A DNA stretch of 64,000 nt. Source: Chondrosia reniformis (lineage: Eukaryota; Porifera; Demospongiae; Chondrillida; Chondrillidae). Of the stretch, positions 48,433-58,793 are shown piece after piece. The notes under the pieces are model-generated. The model was not told the DNA's origin and made no database searches. It saw only the letters and a program-made list of their open reading frames with translations. Location: positions 7,200,001-7,264,000 of the forward strand of contig OX359200.1 in the NCBI GenBank assembly GCA_947172415.1. Direction: 5' to 3'. The position numbers and the translations under genes are program-made. Numbering within the stretch: position 1 is the first letter of the stretch; every line of letters begins with the position of its first letter.

Positions 48433-48938
48433 ATGGCCGACAGAAGAATGAGAGAAGCACAGTTAAAGACACAAATTACTCAAAAGTTAAGCGAATCTGG
48501 TGAAAAAGAAAGGTATCTGTTAAAATATTTTTTTTTTTAAATTCTGACTCATAGCTTATGTTGAATTATCTTTGATCCCCTTTTTGTTTAATGTTTTTAT
48601 TTTCGAGTTTAATTTGTTAAATGTTTTTATTTTCGAGTTTAATGTTTTAATGTGATTCTCAGGTTAAAGCAGTTACTTAAAAAGCGGTTGAGAGAGTGCG
48701 GCTGGAAAGACCAACTGAGAGAATATTGTAAAAGTGAGTGTCATTGGATTATCGCGTTGCATACGCTACTAGGCGTCCACCCGACTCTGCAGGTATTATT
48801 AGAGAGAAAGGTTTGGAGAGGGTGACGGTAGAGATGTTGGTTAATGAAGTCACTCCGAAGGCGAGAGGCTCCGTACCAGAAGAAGTAAAGAGAGAGCTAC
48901 TGCAAGAGATCAGAGACTACTTACAGAGCCAGCCATGA
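48433..48938 (+). CDS. ENY2: Transcription and mRNA export factor ENY2
   Basis: ENY2 (yeast Sus1) is a small helical subunit of the SAGA deubiquitinase module and the TREX-2 export complex. Exons 48433-48512, 48663-48733 and 48793-48938 give 98 aa, close to the usual ~100. Diagnostic stretches are [59 protein letters not shown] and [10 protein letters not shown]. The ATG lies in TTAAAATGGCCG. It ends 135 bp before NDUFAF6 on the same strand. Confidence 0.95.
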
Positions 48939-49073
48939 CTCCTGCATGCAACCATATTATTGTGTTTATCGTCATGTAAATTTCAACTGATCTGACACGT
49001 TACTATGATAGTGATTAGTACCAATAATTTCGGGAATGATGGTATAAGTTGTGAGGTTCAAGCTTGTAACAAA

Positions 49074-51748
49074 ATGGCGGCCAGGGGAGTGCCCCTGCGA
49101 GTGGGTCACCAAGTGAAGCGAGCGTACAGTGTTTCAAGAGGTTCTGAGGACTTTAAACATTGCCTTGAGCTTGTAAAGTAAGCATCTGTCTGTCCGTTAA
49201 GTATCAAAATCACTTCATCAATAATTATTGCGACATTGCATGAATGTTTATTGGTGCTAGCTATAATGAATTAGAGATAGTGAGCTTGGGCAACAATGAA
49301 TTCTTTAGACATGAACATTTCAGCCCCAAGGTCTTCATCAGCAATTACATTGGAATAAACTTGTGTTTAAATAGATGATGCTGGTGCTACAATATAGTAT
49401 CTATATATTGTCTTCAGTATGGAGAATATAGTATATAACTTCAACCATGCACTGCTTGCCTTGCATCACGTGATGCACCTTTAGACTAGGTACACTTGCA
49501 CCCTTCTGACTAATGGTTTGGTATTGCTATGCTCGTTGCAGGAGGAGGGACTATGAACACTATCTCTGCTGCCTCCTTCTCCCAAAGCAAGCACGCTTGG
49601 CAGCTTTTGCACTGAGAGCCTTTAATGTGGAGACTGCTCAGGTCTGGCTGTGGGAGGATTGTGTGCTAAATCTATTTCAGCTGGTTTAAGTGTTACTGTA
49701 ACTATTGAGTAACTGTTTGTTCCTAATCTGATTGCAGATTGCTGATTCAGTTTCAAGTACTGATATTGGAAAATTAAAGATTCAGTTTTGGAAGGAAATT
49801 ATACAAGATATATACAAAGTACAAGGCTTATGATAAGAAGCAAACACAAGTGTTATGCTAACCCTATTTCTCACTCCTGGTACACTTTATAGGGTAACCC
49901 AGTCCAGCATCCAGTTGGAGCTACTCTGAGTGTGGTTAGTGTATCACTTTGTATGCTACTTTTAAAACCATTTTAAGTGTTTTTACTGTAATTGGTTTTA
50001 CAATATAGTGGAAATTATTAGACATGCTGGTTTGTTATTAAATTTGGTTTATTATAAAGACTTTTAACACACGTCTTTGAACAATTCACTTAAAAAATAA
50101 TCACTACAACGTTTCATCCTTCTCGGGTGTGTCTTCAGGTATACAACAATTAGCTGACAATGGGTTTAAAACGCTGTTCAAAGACGTTTGTTAAAAGTCC
50201 TAATAATTTACCAAATTTAATAGTAATTGGTTTTAGGCAGTAAGGCAACACAAGCTAAATAAAGTGTGGCTGAACAGGATACTGGATGGTCGAGTGAGTC
50301 TCCTTCTCTCAGAGCTGTCCTCCTGTGTACAATAGTGTATATATATATATACTGTATTTAGTTGAATGGACTTCAAAAGGGAACATTTGCTAGTACTGCA
50401 GAACTGGAGGACTACTCGGAGAACACTTTCACTTCCCTGTTATATCTCACATTAGAAGCTATGGGTGAGATACAGTACAGCATTAGAGCACATGTTTGAC
50501 GGTATCCAATGTATCCAGGTGTCCAGGTATATTGTCATGTTAGTAGGAACTGATAATGACTACGGTTACTTTCACAAGCACACTACTTGCGTATGGTGGT
50601 GTGTAGGTATCAATGAAGTCAGTTCTGATCATGCTGCCAGCCATCTTGGTCGAGCTCAAGGTGTGGTGACCATGTTGAGAGCTTTGAATTACTACAGGTC
50701 ATTAAGGAGAGTCAGTATTCCCATGGACATTCTCATGAGAGTTAGTGGCAATAGGAATATTTCAATGTCCCATCCCCATTCCGTACCCCCTCTCCCCATT
50801 CTGTACTCCCTCTCCCCATTTTGTACTCCCTCTCCCCATTTTGTACTCCCTCTCCCCATTTTGTACTCCCTCTCCCCATTTTGTACTCCCTCTCCCCATT
50901 TTGTACTCCCTCTCCCCATTTTGTACTCCCTCTCCCCATTTTGTACTCCCTCTCCCCATTTTGTACTCCCTCTCCCCATTTTGTACTCCCTCTCCCCATT
51001 CTGTACTCCCTCTCCCCATTCTGTACTACCTCTCCCCATTTTGTACTCCCTCTCCCCATTTTGTACTCCCTCTCCCCATTCTGTACTCCCTCTCCCCATT
51101 CTGTACTCCCTCTCCCCATTTTGTACTCCCTCTCCCCATTCTGTACTCCCTCTCCCCATTTTGTACTCCCTCTCCCCATTCTGTACTCCCTCTCCCCATT
51201 CTGTACTCCCTCTCCCCATTTTGTACTCCCTCTCCCCATTTTGTACTCCCTCTCCCCATTCTGTACTCCCTCTCCCCATTCTGGGTCCCTCTCCCCATTC
51301 CGTGCCCCTCTCCCCATTCTGTACTCCCTCTCCCCATTCTGTGCCCCCTCTCCCCATTCTGGGTCCCTCTCCCTATATAGCATGGGGCATCTCAAGAAGA
51401 CTTTATCCGGGGCAACCTGTCACAGAACATTAAGGACGCTACATTTGACTTTGCTAGCCTGGCTCATACTCACTTAAGTAAAATGAATGACTTGGTGAAG
51501 AACACTTGTAAGGCCAGCAGAAAAGCTTTCTTACCTGCAGTAAGTATCTTTACTGTGTGTGTATCACCTCAATTCTAATACTCTGTCTCACTTCTCTACA
51601 GGTCCCTGTCTCCATCTTCCTAAAGAATATTCAAAAGCTTGACTTTAACCCCTTTGAACCACAATTAGCTCAGAAAGTAACACTTTTACCATTAACACTC
51701 TTAAAAACAGTGTGTTTTGGGCTTAATACATTAAACTATCATAAATAG
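49074..51748 (+). CDS. NDUFAF6: NADH dehydrogenase complex I assembly factor 6
   Basis: NDUFAF6 is a mitochondrial protein of the squalene/phytoene-synthase fold needed for complex I assembly. Nine exons: 49074-49177, 49542-49641, 49738-49818, 49893-49934, 50237-50293, 50362-50464, 50607-50740, 51381-51539 and 51602-51748, giving 308 aa. Diagnostic stretches are [91 protein letters not shown] and [15 protein letters not shown]. The N-terminus ([19 protein letters not shown]) is basic, as expected for a mitochondrial presequence. The start lies in ACAAAATGGCGGCC. The last exon reads through [10 protein letters not shown] to the stop, matching the family C-terminus, so no further splice is needed. 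Confidence 0.94.
49285..49375 (-). mobile_element. Decayed foldback/hammerhead-like element
   Basis: In the first NDUFAF6 intron. The minus strand holds CTGATGA (49341-49335), a five-pair helix with one A-G mismatch (AGACC with GGGCT), then GAAA and GTC. The surrounding text resembles the 17111-17260 element (AGGTCTTCAT-AGCAAT). Confidence 0.4.
50038..50220. mobile_element. Foldback (MITE-like) element, ~46-bp inverted arms
   Basis: The left arm starts TTAAATTTGGTTTATTATAA. The reverse complement of the right arm starts TTAAATTTGGTAAATTATTA, and both continue through ACTTTTAACA and CGTCTTTGAACA. The loop, on the minus strand, has CTGAAGA (50138-50132), GAAAC (50115-50111), a GTT loop and GTA. 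It lies in an NDUFAF6 intron. Confidence 0.75.
50775..51375 (+). repeat. 20-bp minisatellite (CTCCCTCTCCCCATTTTGTA)n
   Basis: About thirty copies with C/T variation (ATTTTG or ATTCTG) filling the NDUFAF6 intron from near the donor at 50740 to the acceptor at 51380 (CCCTATATAG). The 20-bp unit has no stop in any frame, so long ORFs of 100-322 codons appear on both strands. These are repeat artefacts, not genes. Confidence 0.96.
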
Positions 51749-52015
51749 AGATATAGGAATATATATAAGTTCACTGATCATTCACACTTCATTATGTCAT
51801 CTTTCAATAATATTGCTTACAAAGATATTGTCGGTACATATATACGTACACATATACATATAAATACCATGGAAATCTATAGAACTAGTCTATTGTAATA
51901 CAATGTTCCATCATCGTCTTATTGGATTAGCTAATTAAGAATTTTAAAATAATATATACAACCATTCAAATTGGACAAACATCAGTGTATATGTGGCCAT
52001 GTTTAGAGTCTAAAA

Positions 52016-54434
52016 TTATGTTTCTTGACCGAATGCAGTCTGTATATCGCCCGGAGAGCCATGTTGTGAACTAGTATCTGATTCAATAGAAGGAGATGAG
52101 CCACTTTTATCTGTAGCAAGAGTGTGTTCAGAGTTTCCTTCTACATCATAAATGACTTCCAGTTCACCCAACTGTTGCACGACTGGTGAATCTTCACAGC
52201 CGTCTGTTGAGTTAGCTAGGTTAGTGTTAGTTTCGGACGATTCTATATCTGTACACACGGGATGAAGTTGCTTATAGCTTCCATCCACTTCATTATAGGT
52301 GACTTCCAGTTCCTCCGATTGTGTGCACATCATCTCCAGCGGATCTTCATAAATATTGCTTGCTGAGTAAACTGGATAGAAGTTGTTGGTTGAATAAGCT
52401 GGGTTAGCGTACAACATCTTGGGATGAGGTATTGGTGGTGGTACCTCTTCATACTCTGACTCGTCGGGGATACTAGTGAAACAGGTCATCCTCTTCGTCT
52501 TGCAGAGCAGGCAGACTATGACTGACCCAACCACAAGTATGAGTGCTGCAATAACCACAGCTAGTCCTACGATAACGTATATCTCTGATTTTACTGCAAC
52601 AGTTGTAGCACCTGAAGGTGTACTAGTTGGACTAGGAGATGTACTAGTTGGAGGTGTATCACTTGGAGTAGCTGTATGTAGCAAGAAGAAGTTATTATTT
52701 AATTACAACTTCAATATCATAAAATGGTCCCAGTTATACTAGTTGAAGGTGTACCAGTTGGGATCATGCCACTTGTACCAGTTAAAGGCAATTGTATAGA
52801 GCAAGAGAGTGCTATTGACAGAATATTAACAACAAGTTTCAGAATGATTTGATTGTACAGCTATGCACTATAAAGCAGCCAGGATTGCAAATAATGTTAA
52901 ATGCATGTGCTATAGCTATAGCTTGTAATATCTCTACATTTGCCAGTCTAAGATTTAAAGCACAAAACGTTCATAAACATATGAAGTTAATGTATAGTGA
53001 GAGGGTGTGAATATATTCAGTTCATCATTTGACATACCACCATTATATAGTGACAGTGTTATACGTATGTATATGTACATAATATATAATATTCACTGGA
53101 ATTATTACAGTTTGACTTTGTGCACATGGCATATATGCATCCATACGTATATGCTATCATAGTAGTTCACTAATGAACTGTTCAGGCCTGGAAGCCTTAT
53201 AAGACCTCTTGCATTTGTTTGATCTTTGAAGTGATAAACCTCTAATTATTACTATATGAAGTCCCCTCATTACAGTACCTGCACATTTTAATTACAGCCT
53301 CCCAAATAAGCCACAAACTTTAATGTTCACTGGCTGATCTGGCTATTACAACAGAAGTATATATATATCCACATACATATTACATATGAAACCATACTAC
53401 ATTGAGATAATACTTCTGTAACTATATACATCTATAATTATAATTATTACAAATACATAAAGGCACACACAAGTCAGTTATATTGCTAGTGCATGGCTTC
53501 TAACCTGCACCTGTTGGTGACATTGTACTGGAAGGTATGGGAGATGACTCTTCTACTGGTGGGACAAATGAGGTCACTTTATATTCTCTACCAGCATCTG
53601 GAAATTCAAGAAAATATTATGCATGCGCAATTGCTGAATATGATAGTGATTTTGTATGAATTTACTTACCATTTACACGGATCTCTGCTGCAGTCAAGAA
53701 GAACCATTTAGTTGATCCAAAATCAAACGTAAGGTGTAACACACTGCCATATTCATCGTCAAAACCCGAATAATTAGCAGAATAGATTTCGCTGCCCTGT
53801 TGAGTTTCACTAGAGATGTGTCTAGCTCTATTGGGCATCCCTGGTTCAGTAGTAGTACTACTGTTGGTAGTGTACACGAGAGGTTTGCCTTTAGGAGCAT
53901 TCCCAATATCCTTAACGTTGTTATTGGAAAGGTATAGCAGTCTGACTGATTGAAATACAACCGGACGATCCAGTTCAAATATCAAAGTGACCTTTGACGT
54001 ATTCCATGTGTGATACTTGTAGCGATTGATCTGATTGCTAATGTTCAAAGATCCATCGACTTTTCCATCAAACAACACTCCAGGAGGTCTACATTTCAAC
54101 ATATTACCAGACAAGTCGACCAAACTGCATCCTTCATAGTTACTGTTCGGATCGTCACCTTCTCGATAAGGCATGGAGGGAGTAGCGTAATAACTAACCA
54201 GCTTGACATCTTCTACAGACAACGCATACACAAGTGTGGATATGGTACGCACATACAAAGATACGAATATGGTAGGGTCTAGACGTGCACGCTCGTACAG
54301 CCGAGTTTGCTATAGATATAGAAGGTCTTAGTTTTACACTCAATCAACTCACCTCCATGTGAACCAGTCGCAAAAGCTAGAAGGATAGACACACTAAAAA
54401 GATTGCTAGATACTATTAAACGACTCACGAGCAT
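52016..54434 (-). CDS. Single-pass receptor A, galactose-binding-like ectodomain, ITIM-like tail
   Basis: Four exons: 54353-54434, 53670-54212, 53511-53597 and 52016-52671, giving 455 aa. Signal peptide MLVSRLIVSSNLFSVSILL. Exon 2 encodes a ~180-aa ectodomain that looks like a galactose-binding/discoidin-type fold (PPGVLFDGKVDG, WNTSKVTLIFELDRPVVFQS, VLHLTFDFGSTKWFFLTAAE); this fold call is tentative. A Ser/Thr/Pro stalk follows, then a membrane segment (IYVIVGLAVVIAALILVV) and KTKR. The ~150-aa tail has several Tyr motifs, two of which fit the ITIM pattern [SIVL]xYxx[VIL]: SEYEEV, followed by PPPIP, and VTYNEV. Other sites are NIYEDP, VIYDVE and NPAYS. Paralog of the gene at 58794-61236. I do not recognise a named orthologue. 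Confidence 0.75.
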
Positions 54435-54717
54435 CTTCAAAAAAATCTCTAAGTCAAAGGGAGGCAAATGTGCTTAAAGTGGAACTAAGTGAACTACATC
54501 TATGGCTACAGTATAATTAATTGTTAACAGGTCAAATGATTAGGTCTGCTATAATAGATAAGGTGTTAACCATTTAAAAGGGATTTCATAATTTTAATCT
54601 TAATCATATTAATTGTAGTTGCAATGCATTATGCTGCCATACAAAATTAGAACATTACATACACTAAAATAATAATTCTATATACAAATTCCATATAAAG
54701 ATAAAGTAATATAAACA

Positions 54718-57700
54718 TCATATATCTTTCAAGGTCTTAAATATTTCAGCCATTGTTGGACGATCTTGCATGCCGGCACAAGTACAATTCTTGGCCAAGG
54801 AAGCAATGGGAGGCTTTGCTCCAAAAGGCACTCTCTTACGAAGTGGCTCCACTTGACCGGGGTCAGGCATTCTTCCGGTGTACACCTCAAACAGCAACAC
54901 TCCAAAGCTGTAGACGTCCATCTTGGGACCTTGTAGAGCAGGGGTCTGGCATTCTGGGGCAGCATAGGCGACACAACCTGGAGCTACGTGCGTAGTTGAG
55001 CAAGAAAGTTGGCTGATCCAAAGTCTCCTAATTTGGCCATCCATCCTCCTCCAGGCTTTGAATTGAGTAGGACATTGGCACTGCTGACATCTCGATGGAT
55101 GATGGGCTCAGGAAGAGAGTGAAGGTAGTTCAGAGCACAGGCTACATCTCTACTGATTGGAAGAATGTGCTCCTCAGATATTCTACCCAACTCAAGCTGC
55201 TTACGTAGACTGGTCTCCATCAGCTCTGTCACTATGGTCAGTGTACCAGTAGTGACTGCTCCTATGAACTGGACCAGGTGAGGGTGACGGAGACGGGACA
55301 CTATCTGCATCTCACGCTTGAACTGGTCTCTGTTGTAATCAGAGATGATGACTTGATGGACCCTTTTCACGGCTACATGACCTCCACAATACATTCCAAC
55401 CTTCACTTCTCCCCACGCACCTCGGCCAAGCTCTTCATCAGTGATTTCAAGCGTAACAGGGTTGATGAACCAAGACGGCTGCATTTGTTCCAATCTCTCT
55501 TTTATTTCAGAGAGCTGATCCATTAGCTGTCTTTCCAGCTCATCCTTGGCCTCACTCAGTCTCTGGTTAGCTCTCTGCATGTCTCCTAAGGTGCTGGCTA
55601 TTCTCTGGTTCTCCTCTTTTGACTGAGTGTATGCCAGGGACAACCTCTCACACTCCCCTTTCACTTCAGACAGGGAAGACTTTAGATTCACATTGTCTCC
55701 TTTCACTTGAGCTAAAGAGATTTGCAAATTACAAATGTCTTCCTTTGCTTGACTATCAGCTTGTTTGAGCTCCTCGTTCTCAAGAAGTAGCATGTCCAAT
55801 TTGGACATTACTTGTGCATTCTCTTCCTTCAATACCAGACAAGTGTTTCTAATCTCCATAAACTCGCTCCTGAGGTCAGCTATCTCTTGGAAATGATTGC
55901 TTCTTTGTTCACCAGAACCTACACAGTCAGTGTAGGAGAGGAAACTAACCAATATGAGTACATCTGATTGATGGCATCTTTGTACACAAGAGATATGAAC
56001 TTACGGCTTTCAACATTTCTAGAATGCATAAGCTTTGAATCTGGTACTAGCCTGTCCACTGTTGGTCTGAGTTTATCAACAGCTACAAACATGGCATGTC
56101 CTTTAGGACAGTAGAAGTAATCAACTCCATTCCATGAGCCATCACCACCATCAGCTATCTTATCCTCCTACATGGAGAGAGGGGGGCTATCTTACATCTC
56201 ATTCAGTAGCCTGGGGCACTTAATACAGCATACATAGTATGTACATAATATACATTTTAACCAAGTGCGCTATACTAACCAGCTCCACTCCAGCGACCTC
56301 TTGCCTCACACCAGGGAAAGTCCCAATCCATTTTACCGTTCCAAAATGACTTTCTTTCTCTACTTGTACTTGCACTGCAGATCCTATTTCCCAACGATGA
56401 GAAACTTTCTGAGGAGACTGATATTTTGGCTTGTTCTCTAGCGGGTGTCCTCTTGGTTGAGGCTTTTCTCTGGATTCGTGTGAGTGCTGCCTTGCTAGAT
56501 TACCTCCTCTGGGTTGGTTAGATGGTCCATGATCATTATGAGAGCTCCTCCTTTGTATGTCAGGATTTGAAGGACTACGCTGACTAAAAGTGTCAGCTGC
56601 CAAAATCTTTTCTTCATCCTTCTTTCTCTTTGCCATTTTAATGTAATTCAATTGCTTCTTTTGTTCCTCAAACTCTTGAGCTGTAATACCAAAGGGGTTT
56701 ATGATTTCTTTTGTCTTCTTCTCCGTTATTTCCCTCTCGGCTTCAAATTGTGTATTCAATATAGCTTGAGTTGAAACACCTTCTTTCTTAGCTAATTTTG
56801 AAGCAGACTGAATGACTGACTGACTGAGCTTAGATTCTTCTTCAAAGTGGCTTTCAACCACTACAAAGCTTCTAGTTAGATCTGATTCTTCAGGACCCAC
56901 TTTATGCACACCTTTTTCTGGCACTGCAAAGTAAGTGTGTTTTTTATCTTTTGCTTTGAAAAAATGAAGAAGGTGAGTCACGTGACCTGGAACCTTCTTT
57001 GAGGTATTATGGTCCTAAATGATACATACACATACACTTTAAACCCACATACTGTATAGTCAGAAATATTTTTGAGAAATACATGTATATTGGTATAGAG
57101 TGCTTGAATATTAAGATTTCGTTGTGGATTTGGTATACAGGTATTTGCAATACTGTCAAGATTAGCCTCCAAAGACATTCTTAACTTGGCACTTTATGGC
57201 AAACTTCTAATTTTATAATTTTCTTATATTCAGAAGAGTCAAAGTTAGCACAGTTTTAATAACAATATATATACGTAAATATAAAAATGGCTGATGCAAC
57301 ATCAGAGACACTTTATAAGGTGACCTACTGTTTCAATCCCAAGAATGAATCCTTCAACTTTATAAGACTTTCCAGGTAATGCCCATTTCACTATACCAGG
57401 AATCTCTTTTTCCTTATCACTGTACATCACAACTTTGTCTCCCTCTCTGAACTCTCTTCCTGTGGCTGATCTGTCAGCAGGTACTAGCACCTTCCCTTTG
57501 ACAGCAGCTGAATAGTTCATTGGTTCTGTGGTTTGATGTGAACTTTGGGAAGATCTTCTAAGTGAAGATTTAGCTGTAAAATAATCCCCAGGTAAGAATA
57601 TTCCATAATCATCAGGACAAGTAAAGTAACGCACATCTCTAAAGCAACCATCACTTGTTCCACACTTTTCCTAATGTGAAAAAAAGATTGTTCATATTGA

Positions 57701-58347
57701 AGTTCACTGAACTAGCTCAAGGTTTAAAGATCATCTATAGCTGAAGAAAGTTCTCACCAGTAACTCTAATCCAAGGTATCGTCCTGGCTTACCCTCTAAA
57801 GGACCAATATACTGGACTGTTGCCAGTTTCAGGTAAGACTGACCAGGGATGATGGTTTTTGACTCAGGTAAAGATATCCATACTTTATCTTCAACTTGTA
57901 GAGTAGGCAGAATGTGCAGCTTATCCTGTTGATGGTAAAAGTAGATCCGATCAGATTGTTTCTCCATCGGTACAAGCCATTCATATTCATCTTCTGTGAG
58001 GAGTGCAACTTCATTTTGCTGCAGCACCAAAGACTTGCTTGAATCATTGTGAAGATGATAGAGATTATCCTATTGTATAAAATGGAGATAACAAAACGAG
58101 TAGCATTATGAAGTTGCAGCAGTACCTTTCTAGTAACTATACACACCTGTCACACACAAGTACTTATCACAAATTATAAGTAAAACGGTGATTCGTCATT
58201 AGAACTAACTGAATATTCATCCTTCACCGGTAATTCTCCCTTTAAAGCATGAGCAGGTCCATAAAATGCTTCTTTTGCTCTACCTACGAAACCTTCTGTC
58301 TTCTCAAAAGGTCTGTCAGCCAAAAGAATGTAGTATTGAGGATCCAT
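54718..58347 (-). CDS. Three CAP-Gly-like modules + coiled coil + TKL-like kinase, with frameshift
   Basis: Six exons: 58210-58347, 57758-58069, 57329-57670, 56280-57014, 56005-56167 and 54718-55918; about 960 aa. Residues ~50-170, ~195-300 and ~465-550 each show a CAP-Gly-like pattern, recalling CYLD: LEGKPGRYLGLELL with FTCPDDYGIFL; IPGIVKWALPG with ILGIET; VRQEVAGVEL with YFYCPKGHAMFV. A Glu/Lys-rich coiled coil precedes a kinase with LGRGAWGEV, VAVKRV, HRDVSSANVLL, GDFGSANF and APECQ. After QLRT the frame breaks near 54987-54990: one base is missing before VAPGCVAYAAPE, in the activation segment. Without that base the protein stops at QLRT. All splice phases otherwise agree, so this is a recent mutation or an assembly error. 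CYLD itself has no kinase; this combination is new to me. Confidence 0.75.
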
Positions 58348-58793
58348 TTACAACAACCTACATGCAACAAATGAAGCGCTATATAAGAGCTCGATCAAAG
58401 AAACACGTTACGGGTGCGAGGTAAATTCCCCTAATCCTAATAATAGTTCACCACACAAAGTGACTTTGTTACATCATGGTTACATGTGGAAAGAATATAA
58501 GGAACCTACACGAACTTCTAAACTCTATCCGATTGAGCGATTGCACTGCTTTGTTGTATCAATTTTACATATCATTTGCAACCAGAGTGATTGTATCTTA
58601 CAATATTGGTTCATCTCATCATGCAACTTATTTTAAAGCATATGCCATAGCATATGCCATATGTACTTATTGAACTACGGTTACATGTATAGAGACATAA
58701 TAGGTGTTAATGTACTGTATTAATTAAAGCATATTTGTGTACAAATAGTGATAAAAGTAGACATACAAGTGTGGAGATGTGTGACAAGGTGAA

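Noticed and set aside
50465-51477. ORFs of 85-322 codons on both strands rich in Pro/Ser/Phe or Gly/Arg/Glu
   Set aside because: Products of the stop-free 20-bp minisatellite in an NDUFAF6 intron.
52735-52795. Stalk-like ACTAGTTG-AGGTGTA text in the receptor A intron, possible alternative exon
   Set aside because: Too short and degenerate, and without matched splice sites; probably repeat spread from the stalk coding sequence.
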